Positions 33,688 through 39,154 of a stretch of 39,154 bases of DNA are shown here, one piece after another. A program made the translations under genes and the position numbers. The notes under the pieces were generated by a model that saw only the letters and a program-made list of their open reading frames with translations, did not search any database and was not told the DNA's origin. The DNA comes from Thermoleophilaceae bacterium (GTDB taxonomy: Bacteria; Actinomycetota; Thermoleophilia; Solirubrobacterales; Thermoleophilaceae): the NCBI GenBank assembly GCA_014534235.1, contig JACVRW010000018.1, positions 1-39,154 on the forward strand. Direction: 5' to 3'. Each line of letters begins with the position of its first letter. Position 1 is the stretch's first letter.

Positions 33688-34165
33688 CGCGGGCAGCCCG
33701 GCCGACCGCATCCACGAGCGGCTGCACGCGCGGGCTGATCGGACGGCTCAGCACGATGTAGCTCGTCGAGCGCTGGATGCCGTCGGCGGCGAGCAGGCGG
33801 TTCACGATCTCCTGGAGGTGCTCGGTGTCGCGGGCGGCGATGCGGCAGATCAGGTCCTGGGGGCCGCTGACGGCGTCCACCTCGAGGGCCTCCGGCGTGG
33901 CCTCGAGCGCCTGCACCGCCTCGGCGAGACGGCCCTGGGTCAGCTCGAACATGACGAACGCCTGGATCGGGTGCCCGAGCTCCGCGGGGTCGACCTCGGG
34001 GCCATAGCCGCTGATGACGCCGCGGCGCTCGAGCTTCGCGAGCCGTGCCTGCACGGTCCCGCGCGCCACACCGAGGCGGCGAGAGATCTCCAGTAGGCCG
34101 AGCCGCGGGTGCGCGCGCAGCTCCGCGATGAGTCTGGCGTCGAGCTCGTCGATCGGACTGGTCAA
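33680..34165 (-). CDS. Lrp/AsnC-family transcriptional regulator
   Basis: A 161-residue protein with an N-terminal helix-turn-helix (IDELDARLIAELRAHPRLGLLEISRRLGVARGTVQARLAKLERRGVISGY in order) and a C-terminal RAM domain (AFVMFELTQGRLAEAVQALE, VSGPQDLICRIAARD). It starts at TTG 34165; TAGGAT lies nine bases upstream on the minus strand. The palindrome ATCTGTACAGAT (34165-34176) covers the start region, so autoregulation is likely. It is placed between the indolepyruvate oxidoreductase and the divergent phenylalanine hydroxylase gene, as expected for an aromatic amino-acid responsive regulator. Confidence 0.9.
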   Translation of the reverse strand: MTSPIDELDARLIAELRAHPRLGLLEISRRLGVARGTVQARLAKLERRGVISGYGPEVDPAELGHPIQAFVMFELTQGRLAEAVQALEATPEALEVDAVSGPQDLICRIAARDTEHLQEIVNRLLAADGIQRSTSYIVLSRPISPRVQPLVDAVGRAARAR

Positions 34166-34176
34166 TCTGTACAGAT
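34165..34176. promoter_or_regulatory. Palindrome at the lrp start
   Basis: ATCTGTACAGAT is a perfect twelve-base palindrome overlapping the first base of the lrp TTG start and lying between lrp and the divergent hydroxylase gene. It fits an autoregulatory Lrp-type site. Confidence 0.5.
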
Positions 34177-34224
34177 CCTACCCTGATGATCCGCTGAGTG
34201 TGGACAATCTGCCCTGTCTCGCTG

Positions 34225-34236
34225 TGCAAGCTTGCA
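34225..34236. promoter_or_regulatory. Second palindrome upstream of phenylalanine hydroxylase
   Basis: TGCAAGCTTGCA is a perfect twelve-base palindrome ending 30 bases before ATG 34267. It is a different sequence from the palindrome at 34165-34176, so it may serve another regulator. Confidence 0.4.
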
Positions 34237-34266
34237 GGTTCCCGCGACACATGCTGCACTGGTGGC

Positions 34267-35166
34267 ATGTTCGAGGAAGCGCAGCTCTATTCACCCGTCA
34301 CGCACAACGAGGACGGCGAGGTAACCGTCCATCTCAGCAGGGACCACCCCGGCGCCGAGGATCGCGCCTACCGCGCGCGCCGGAACGAGATCGCGGCGCT
34401 CGCGCTCGCGTGGCAGCCGGGGACGCCCGTGCCGGAGGTGCGCTACACGGACGAGGAGCAGGAGGTCTGGCGCACCGTGTGCCGCGAGCTCGCCCCGAAG
34501 CACGAGCGCCTCGCCATCGGCGAGTTCCTGGAGGCGAAGGAGCGGCTCCGCCTTCCGATGGCCGGAGTCCCGAGCCTCGATCTCGTGAGCGACCGGCTCC
34601 GCCCGCTCACCGGCTTCCGCTACGCGCCGGCCGCCGGACTCGTGGCGCTGCGCGAGTTCTACGGGTCGCTGTCCGACCGGCTCTTCCACTCGACGCAATA
34701 CGTCCGCCACGCCGCGATGCCGCTGTACACGCCGGAGCCGGACATCATCCACGAGGTCATCGGGCACGGGCATCTGCTCGCCACGCCCACCTTCTCCGAG
34801 CTCCACCGGCTCACCGGCGAGGCCACGCACCGGCTTCGCGACGAGGAGAACCTGCGCTTCCTCTCGCGCGTTTTCTGGTTCACCGTCGAGTTCGGCGTCG
34901 TAGTCGAGGACGGGGAGCTGAAGGCCTACGGCGCCGGGATCCTGTCCTCCTACGGCGAGATCGACGAGTTCCGGTCGATGGAGCACCGCCCGCTCGACCT
35001 GGCCGAGATGGGCACCGCCGACTACGACATCACCCGCTACCAGCCGATGCTCTACCGGGCCGAGTCGCTCGACGAGGTGCGCGAGGTCGTCGGCGGGTTC
35101 TTCGCCTCCTGCACGGATGAATCGATCGCGGAGCTCTGGGAGCGGGGGGCGGTGGCCGCGGCTTAG
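34267..35166 (+). CDS. Phenylalanine 4-hydroxylase (non-heme iron)
   Basis: The 299-residue enzyme uses iron and tetrahydropterin to convert phenylalanine to tyrosine. Iron ligands are His162 and His167 in IIHEVIGHGH and Glu208 in FWFTVEFGVV; the fold segments YTPEPDIIHEVIGHGHLLATP and YGAGILSSYGEIDEF match bacterial phenylalanine hydroxylases. ATG 34267 (MFEEAQLYSPVTHN) is preferred over a frame open further 5', which would prepend a cysteine-rich segment unlike the family. No pterin-recycling gene is near. With the dehydrogenase and the indolepyruvate oxidoreductase it gives two alternative routes for phenylalanine. Confidence 0.93.
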   Translation: MFEEAQLYSPVTHNEDGEVTVHLSRDHPGAEDRAYRARRNEIAALALAWQPGTPVPEVRYTDEEQEVWRTVCRELAPKHERLAIGEFLEAKERLRLPMAGVPSLDLVSDRLRPLTGFRYAPAAGLVALREFYGSLSDRLFHSTQYVRHAAMPLYTPEPDIIHEVIGHGHLLATPTFSELHRLTGEATHRLRDEENLRFLSRVFWFTVEFGVVVEDGELKAYGAGILSSYGEIDEFRSMEHRPLDLAEMGTADYDITRYQPMLYRAESLDEVREVVGGFFASCTDESIAELWERGAVAAA

Positions 35167-35248
35167 CGCGTCCCAGCCACAAACCCCGGACGACCAGGTT
35201 CCGTCCGCCCGAGCGGCCAGCGAGCCATCGCGCACGACGGCAGGGCCG

Positions 35249-36835
35249 TCACGGCATCCCGGGCTGGTCCGCCACGCGGGCTCCCTCGCCGCTTCCGACG
35301 TGCGCGGCCCCGGTCGTGGCACGGCGCGCGGACCCGGGCAAGAGCCGGGCGACGACGAGCGCGGCGACGGCCGCGAGCGCGCCGCCGACGGTGAGGCCGA
35401 TGCCCATGGCGCTCACGAACGCGTCGCTCGCGGCGGCCAGCAGCCAGCTCCCCGCGTCGCCCGGCAGCTGGGCGGCGATCCCGCTGGCGGCGCCGATCGA
35501 CTCCTTCGCCGCATCCTTGGCGGCCGGCGGGAGCGCGCCGACGGAGTCGCTCAAGTCATCGGAGTAGAGCGAGTTGACGAGCGATCCAACGACGGCCACC
35601 CCGAGGGCGCCCGAGACCATCCGGGCGACCGTGTTCATCGCTGATGCGACCCCCGACCGCGCCGCGGGCACGGCACCGACGACCGCGTCCGTGGCCGGAG
35701 CCATGACCCAACCCATCGACACGGCGAGCGCGAAGAACCACGCCACCAGCCAGAGCGACGAGGTATCCGGCTGCCACAGCAGCGTAAGCGCCAGCACCGC
35801 CGCGATGCCGGCCAGGCCGGTGGCCACGACGCGCGCCGTTCCAAGTCGATCGACCGCCCCGTTCGACGAGCCCGCGCCCATGACCAGGCCGAGCGCAAGG
35901 GGGCTCATGAGCGCTCCCGCCTCGATCGCGCTGTAGCCGTGGGCGAACTGCAGGTACTGCGTCAGGGCGAAGATCCCGCCGAGCAACGCGAAGAACGCAA
36001 CGCTAACCGCGACCGTCCCCACGCTGAAGCGGGCGCTCCGGAAGAAGCTCACGTCGAGCATCGGCTCGGCGGTGCGCGCCTCCCACCACAGGAAGACGCC
36101 GAGCAGGACAGCCGAGGCGGCGAACATACCGAGGGTGAGACCGCTCAGCCAGCCCTCGTCGGGCGCCTCGATGACCGCGTAGACGAGCACGCCGAAGGCG
36201 GCCGTGGAGAGCGCCGCACCGGTCAGGTCGAATGATCCCGGTCGTGGGTCGCGGCTCTCGGGCACCCAGCGGATGCCGAGCAGCAGGGCGGCGAGCGCGA
36301 ACGGGACGTTCACGAGGAAGACCGACGACCAGTCGAACCATTCGAGTAGCAGCCCACCGGCCAGCGGCCCGAGCCCGATGCCGATCGCCGCCAGCGCGGC
36401 CCAGATCCCGATCGCCTTGCCGCGTTCCTCCGCCGGGAAGACGTTGGCGATGATCGACAGCGTGGCCGGCATGATCAGCGCGGCGCCGACGCCCATGAGC
36501 GCGCGCACCGCGATCACCTGGCCGGCGGAGTCCGCTATGAGCGCACCGAGGCTCGCCAGCCCGAAGATCGAGACGCCCGCCTGCAGCGCGCGCTTGCGGC
36601 CGAGTCGGTCGCCGAGCGTTCCGAACACGAGGAGGAGGCCGGCGAAGACGAGCAGGTAGGAGTCCACCATCCACTGGAGGCCCGACGCGCTGGCATCGAA
36701 CTCCTCCTGCAGCGTCGGTAGCGCCACGTTCAGGATCGTGTTGTCGAGCCCGATGATGATCAGGCTGAGCGAGAGCACGGCGAGGGTCGTCCAGCGCATG
36801 GCGTACGCCTCGGAGGCGGTGCGAACGGTGGTCAT
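35249..36835 (-). CDS. MFS drug/multidrug efflux transporter (DHA2, EmrB/QacA type)
   Basis: The 528-residue protein has about 14 hydrophobic helices. Motif A appears as FGTLGDRLGRKRAL, preceded by the LDNTILNVALPTLQEEF motif of the 14-TM DHA2 subfamily, and LQWMVDSYLLVFAGLLL; the GPLAGGLLLEWFDWSSVFLVNVPFA segment is the subfamily motif C. Such pumps export drugs or amphiphiles using the proton gradient. A strong promoter is seen upstream: TTGACA (minus, 36896-36901), a 17-base spacer, then TAAAAG (36873-36878). It is divergent from a TetR regulator with an operator between them, the usual setup for regulated efflux. Confidence 0.93.
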   Translation of the reverse strand: MTTVRTASEAYAMRWTTLAVLSLSLIIIGLDNTILNVALPTLQEEFDASASGLQWMVDSYLLVFAGLLLVFGTLGDRLGRKRALQAGVSIFGLASLGALIADSAGQVIAVRALMGVGAALIMPATLSIIANVFPAEERGKAIGIWAALAAIGIGLGPLAGGLLLEWFDWSSVFLVNVPFALAALLLGIRWVPESRDPRPGSFDLTGAALSTAAFGVLVYAVIEAPDEGWLSGLTLGMFAASAVLLGVFLWWEARTAEPMLDVSFFRSARFSVGTVAVSVAFFALLGGIFALTQYLQFAHGYSAIEAGALMSPLALGLVMGAGSSNGAVDRLGTARVVATGLAGIAAVLALTLLWQPDTSSLWLVAWFFALAVSMGWVMAPATDAVVGAVPAARSGVASAMNTVARMVSGALGVAVVGSLVNSLYSDDLSDSVGALPPAAKDAAKESIGAASGIAAQLPGDAGSWLLAAASDAFVSAMGIGLTVGGALAAVAALVVARLLPGSARRATTGAAHVGSGEGARVADQPGMP

Positions 36836-36861
36836 AGAGAGCCTCTGGTTCCGTCAAAAAC

Positions 36862-36873
36862 GAATGCCCGTTC
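36862..36873. promoter_or_regulatory. Possible second operator half in MFS promoter
   Basis: GAATG-CC-CGTTC is an imperfect dyad (one mismatch) beside the MFS -10 box. Its GAACG/CGTTC halves resemble those of the perfect palindrome at 36903-36916, so a second, weaker TetR site is possible. Confidence 0.3.
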
Positions 36874-36901
36874 TTTTACCGCCGGGCACTGTGGTTGTCA
36901 A
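36873..36901 (-). promoter_or_regulatory. MFS promoter
   Basis: On the minus strand TTGACA (36896-36901) and TAAAAG (36873-36878) are separated by 17 bases, a near-consensus housekeeping promoter. Transcription would start near 36866, about 30 bases before ATG 36835. Confidence 0.6.
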
Positions 36902-36902
36902 G

Positions 36903-36916
36903 AGCGAACGTTCGCT
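36903..36916. promoter_or_regulatory. TetR-type operator palindrome
   Basis: AGCGAACGTTCGCT is a perfect 14-base palindrome between the divergent MFS and tetR genes. It lies beside the MFS -35 box and within the spacer of a possible tetR promoter (TTGTCA at 36895-36900, TTATTT at 36917-36922). Confidence 0.65.
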
Positions 36917-36932
36917 TTATTTTGTTCGAGGA

Positions 36933-37550
36933 ATGCCCAGGGTCAGTGAGGAACATCTGGCGGCGCGCCGGCGCCAGATCCTCGACGCCGCGCTCGTGTG
37001 TTTCTCACGCCACGGCTTCCACCAGACGGCGATGCACGAGATATTCGAGGAGTCCGGCCTCAGCCCGGGCGCCGTCTACCGGTACTTCAAGAGCAAGGAG
37101 GAGATCGTCCGCGCGATCGCCTCGGAGACAGTCATGGGCTTCGCTGGCGCGATCCAGCCGGGGCCGCAGGAAGAGCCGCTCGGGCCAACCGAGGTACTCG
37201 AGCGATTGTTCGGCGCGGTCGAGGGAGTCCAGCTCCGCGCAGAGCGGCTGCGGCTGGCCGTCCAGATCTGGGGCGAAGCCCTCCACAACCCGCAGATCGC
37301 AGGCTTCCTGCTCGAGATCATCGATCGCCTCAGAGGCGAGATCACCGCCGACCTCCGGGACGCCCAGGAGCGCGGCGCGCTCGACCCGGACCTCGACGCC
37401 GAGTACGCCGGCCGCGTGCTGCTTGCGATGGCGCAGGGCTTCGTGGTCCAGAGCACCTGGTACCCGGAGCTCGACCGCGCGCGGTTCCGCGAAGCCGCGG
37501 CCGGACTTCTGTCACAGGCGCGCACGCCACCTCGTCTCAGGGACGAATGA
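36933..37550 (+). CDS. TetR/AcrR-family transcriptional repressor
   Basis: The 205-residue protein from ATG 36933 begins MPRVSEEHLAARRRQILDAA and has the TetR helix-turn-helix FSRHGFHQTAMHEIFEESGL, SPGAVYRYFKSKEEIVRAIA. The C-terminal ligand domain is variable. A frame open to 36738 exists but runs through the palindrome and MFS promoter, so the internal ATG is chosen. It is divergent from the MFS pump and probably represses it through the palindrome at 36903-36916. The gene end contains an ECF41-like promoter for the next gene. Confidence 0.92.
   Translation: MPRVSEEHLAARRRQILDAALVCFSRHGFHQTAMHEIFEESGLSPGAVYRYFKSKEEIVRAIASETVMGFAGAIQPGPQEEPLGPTEVLERLFGAVEGVQLRAERLRLAVQIWGEALHNPQIAGFLLEIIDRLRGEITADLRDAQERGALDPDLDAEYAGRVLLAMAQGFVVQSTWYPELDRARFREAAAGLLSQARTPPRLRDE
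37510..37536 (+). promoter_or_regulatory. Putative ECF41 promoter upstream of the epimerase
   Basis: TGTCACA (37510-37516), a spacer of exactly 16 bases, then CGTC (37533-37536). This equals the consensus I recall for ECF41 sigma factors, TGTCACA-N16-CGTC. It sits inside the 3' end of tetR, about 30 bases before ATG 37567. The sigma gene is the second gene of this unit. Confidence 0.72.
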
Positions 37551-37566
37551 GACGGAAGGAGGCAGC

Positions 37567-38514
37567 ATGAAGATCTTCGTCGCAGGCGCTACGGGCGCGC
37601 TTGGCAAGCAGCTCGTCCCGCAGCTGGTCGCGAATGGCCATGAGGTGGTGGGCATGACCCGCTCGGAGTCGAAGGTGGACCAGGTCCGGAGCCTGGGCGC
37701 GCGGCCGGTGGTAGCGGACGCGCTCAACCCCGATGCGGTGGCTCAGGCCGTGGCCCAGGCGGAGCCCGAGGTGATCGTGCATCAGCTCACGGCCCTGTCC
37801 GGGTCGGTCGACATGCGCCACCCGGACCGCTTCTTCGAGGTGACCAACCGTCTGCGCACCGAAGGCACGGATCACCTGCTCGCGGCCGCACGCGCGGTGG
37901 GCACTCGGGGCTTCGTGGCGCAAAGCTTCGCCGGCTGGCCGTTCGCACGCACGGGTGGACCGGTGAAGACCGAGACGGATCCGCTCGATGCGAACCCGCC
38001 CAAAGGCATCCAGGAGACGCTCGCCGCAATCCGCCATCTGGAGAACGCGGTGACGAGCGCCGATTGGGTTGAGGGGATCGTGCTCCGGTATGGCGGCTTC
38101 TACGGACCGGGCACCTCGGTGAGCTCCGACTCCGGGGCCGAGATAAGCAACGGGATCCGCAAGCGGAAGTTCCCGATCGTGGGGGACGGCGGCGGGGTGT
38201 GGTCGTTCGTCCACATCGTGGATGCCGCGTCCGCCACCGTAGCGGCGATCGAGCGCGGCAAGCCCGGCATCTACAACGTCGTCGACGACGAGCCCGCGCC
38301 GGTGCGCGACTGGATCCCGGCCCTTGCGAACGCCCTCGGCGCGAAGCCGCCCAGGCGCCTGCCACGGTGGCTCGGCCGGCTGGCCGCGGGCGAGGCGGCG
38401 ACGGTCATGATGACCGAGATTCGCGGGGCCTCGAACGCGAAGGCGAAGCGCGAGCTGGGCTGGGAGCCGCGGTACCCGAGCTGGCGCCAGGGCTTCGCGC
38501 ATGGGCTCGGTTGA
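37567..38514 (+). CDS. NAD(P)-dependent epimerase/dehydratase family (SDR) protein
   Basis: The 315-residue protein is an extended short-chain dehydrogenase/reductase with the Rossmann motif MKIFVAGATGALGKQLVPQL and TRSESKVDQVRSLGARPVVADALNPD, and a C-terminal domain (YNVVDDEPAPVRDWIPALANALG). The canonical YxxxK catalytic pair is not clear, so the catalytic role is uncertain. The ribosome site AAGGAGG precedes ATG 37567. It lies three bases before an ECF41 sigma gene; in ECF41 loci a carboxymuconolactone decarboxylase, oxidoreductase or epimerase is characteristically adjacent, so this is probably the sigma factor's target gene. Confidence 0.88.
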   Translation: MKIFVAGATGALGKQLVPQLVANGHEVVGMTRSESKVDQVRSLGARPVVADALNPDAVAQAVAQAEPEVIVHQLTALSGSVDMRHPDRFFEVTNRLRTEGTDHLLAAARAVGTRGFVAQSFAGWPFARTGGPVKTETDPLDANPPKGIQETLAAIRHLENAVTSADWVEGIVLRYGGFYGPGTSVSSDSGAEISNGIRKRKFPIVGDGGGVWSFVHIVDAASATVAAIERGKPGIYNVVDDEPAPVRDWIPALANALGAKPPRRLPRWLGRLAAGEAATVMMTEIRGASNAKAKRELGWEPRYPSWRQGFAHGLG

Positions 38515-38517
38515 GGA

Positions 38518-39154
38518 GTGTCCGAGTCGCTCGAGGAGCTCCGGCGCAGGGCGTTCGCGATCGCCTACCGCATGCTCGGCAGCATGAGTGAGGCCGAGGA
38601 CATCGACCAGGAGGCGCTCCTCCGCCTCCACGGCGCCCGGCAACGCCGGGAGCGGATCGAGTCGCCCCGCGCGTATGTCACGACCGTGGTCACGCGGCTT
38701 GCGATCGATCATCTTCGCTCCGCCCGGGCGCGCCGCGAGACCTACGTGGGGGAGTGGCTGCCCGAGCCGCTGGTCACGAACCCCGACGACGATCCGGCGC
38801 GAAACGCCGAGCTGGCGGACTCGCTCTCGCTCGCCTTCCTCATCCTGCTGGAGAGCCTGTCGCCGGAGCAGCGGGCGGTGTTCCTGCTGCGCGAGGTGTT
38901 CGACTACCCCTACGACCAGATCGCCCAGATCGTCGGTAAGACCGAGGCGGCCACCCGCCAGATCGCGGTCCGCGCTCGCCGCCACGTCGACGCCGCCCGG
39001 CCGCGGTTCGAGGCTTCGGGCGAGCGGCGCGAGGAGCTGGCGCGCCGCTTCCTGGCGGCGACGCGCGACGGCGACCTCGAAGGCCTCGAGGCCCTGCTGG
39101 CGGAGGACGTCGTGCTCCACGGCGACGGTGGCGGCAAGGTGCCGGCACTCGCGC
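38518..39154 (+). CDS. ECF41-type RNA polymerase sigma factor (3' end outside window)
   Basis: The reading frame from GTG 38518, open to the window end, encodes ELRRRAFAIAYRMLGSMSEAEDIDQEALLRLHGA (region 2), a linker with GEWLPEPL, and region 4 (LSPEQRAVFLLREVFDYPYDQIAQIVGKTEAATRQIAVRARRHV, in order). It then enters a C-terminal extension (RRFLAATRDGDLEGLEALLAEDVVLHGDGGGKV), a SnoaL-like domain start. WLPEP and DGGGK are hallmarks of ECF41 sigma factors, whose C-terminal extension replaces an anti-sigma factor. The gene follows the epimerase stop by three bases with GAGGA as ribosome site, so the two are co-transcribed. The 3' part of the gene lies past the window. Confidence 0.88.
   Translation, partial: MSESLEELRRRAFAIAYRMLGSMSEAEDIDQEALLRLHGARQRRERIESPRAYVTTVVTRLAIDHLRSARARRETYVGEWLPEPLVTNPDDDPARNAELADSLSLAFLILLESLSPEQRAVFLLREVFDYPYDQIAQIVGKTEAATRQIAVRARRHVDAARPRFEASGERREELARRFLAATRDGDLEGLEALLAEDVVLHGDGGGKVPALA

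Noticed and set aside
35167-35248. Terminator between the convergent hydroxylase and MFS genes
   Set aside because: No stable stem followed by a T-run is visible.

Overview
This is a high-GC bacterial chromosome segment, most likely from an actinobacterium and perhaps the Thermoleophilia/Solirubrobacterales side. That placement is inferred from base composition, frequent GTG starts, many start codons preceded by TANNNT boxes instead of a Shine-Dalgarno site, a UdgX-type uracil-DNA glycosylase, an ECF41-type sigma factor and an NrtR-like remnant beside NAD genes. No rRNA, tRNA, CRISPR array or insertion sequence was seen.

Layout. 1-4.3 kb: the 3' part of secA, then prfB with an intact +1 frameshift site, a small secreted protein and a Cpn10-like protein. 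4.4-8.4 kb: ftsH, a secreted cupredoxin-like protein and a membrane diguanylate cyclase. 8.5-10.4 kb: a decayed NAD synthesis locus, with nadC frameshifted, nrtR reduced to its C-terminal end, and nadA lacking its 5' end and carrying a nonsense codon and a frameshift. 10.5-14.9 kb: a RibD-like reductase, a response-regulator stub, ctpA, an RNase R-type nuclease and smpB. 14.9-18.3 kb (minus): a four-gene envelope-stress operon (PspC/LiaF-like protein, small membrane protein, PspC-histidine kinase, NarL-type regulator). 18.5-18.85 kb: ssrA (tmRNA) encoding the tag ADSKNHEFAFAA. 18.9-22.8 kb (minus): a cupin, a GAF histidine kinase, a 5'-3' exonuclease, two small proteins and a phosphoesterase.

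22.8-25.1 kb holds a PflX-like radical SAM protein interrupted by a 453-residue LAGLIDADG intein placed exactly at the third cysteine of its CxxxCxxC iron-sulfur motif. Next come udgX, a CDP-alcohol phosphatidyltransferase gene with an in-frame TAG, and a duplicated ferritin-like DUF892 protein. 28-35.2 kb looks like an aromatic/branched amino-acid catabolism cluster: a GntR regulator, an amino-acid dehydrogenase, a fused indolepyruvate:ferredoxin oxidoreductase, an Lrp regulator and phenylalanine 4-hydroxylase. 35.2-39.15 kb has a DHA2 efflux pump divergent from a TetR regulator with a palindromic operator, then an epimerase and an ECF41 sigma factor that runs off the window; a sequence matching the ECF41 promoter lies upstream of the epimerase.

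Connections: rnr, smpB and ssrA together form the trans-translation rescue machinery. The amino-acid cluster has plausible operators in its divergent intergenic regions. The most notable signals are the intein at the Fe-S motif, the coordinated breakage of nadC/nrtR/nadA, the odd tmRNA T-loop, the altered FtsH pore loop and the ECF41 promoter match.
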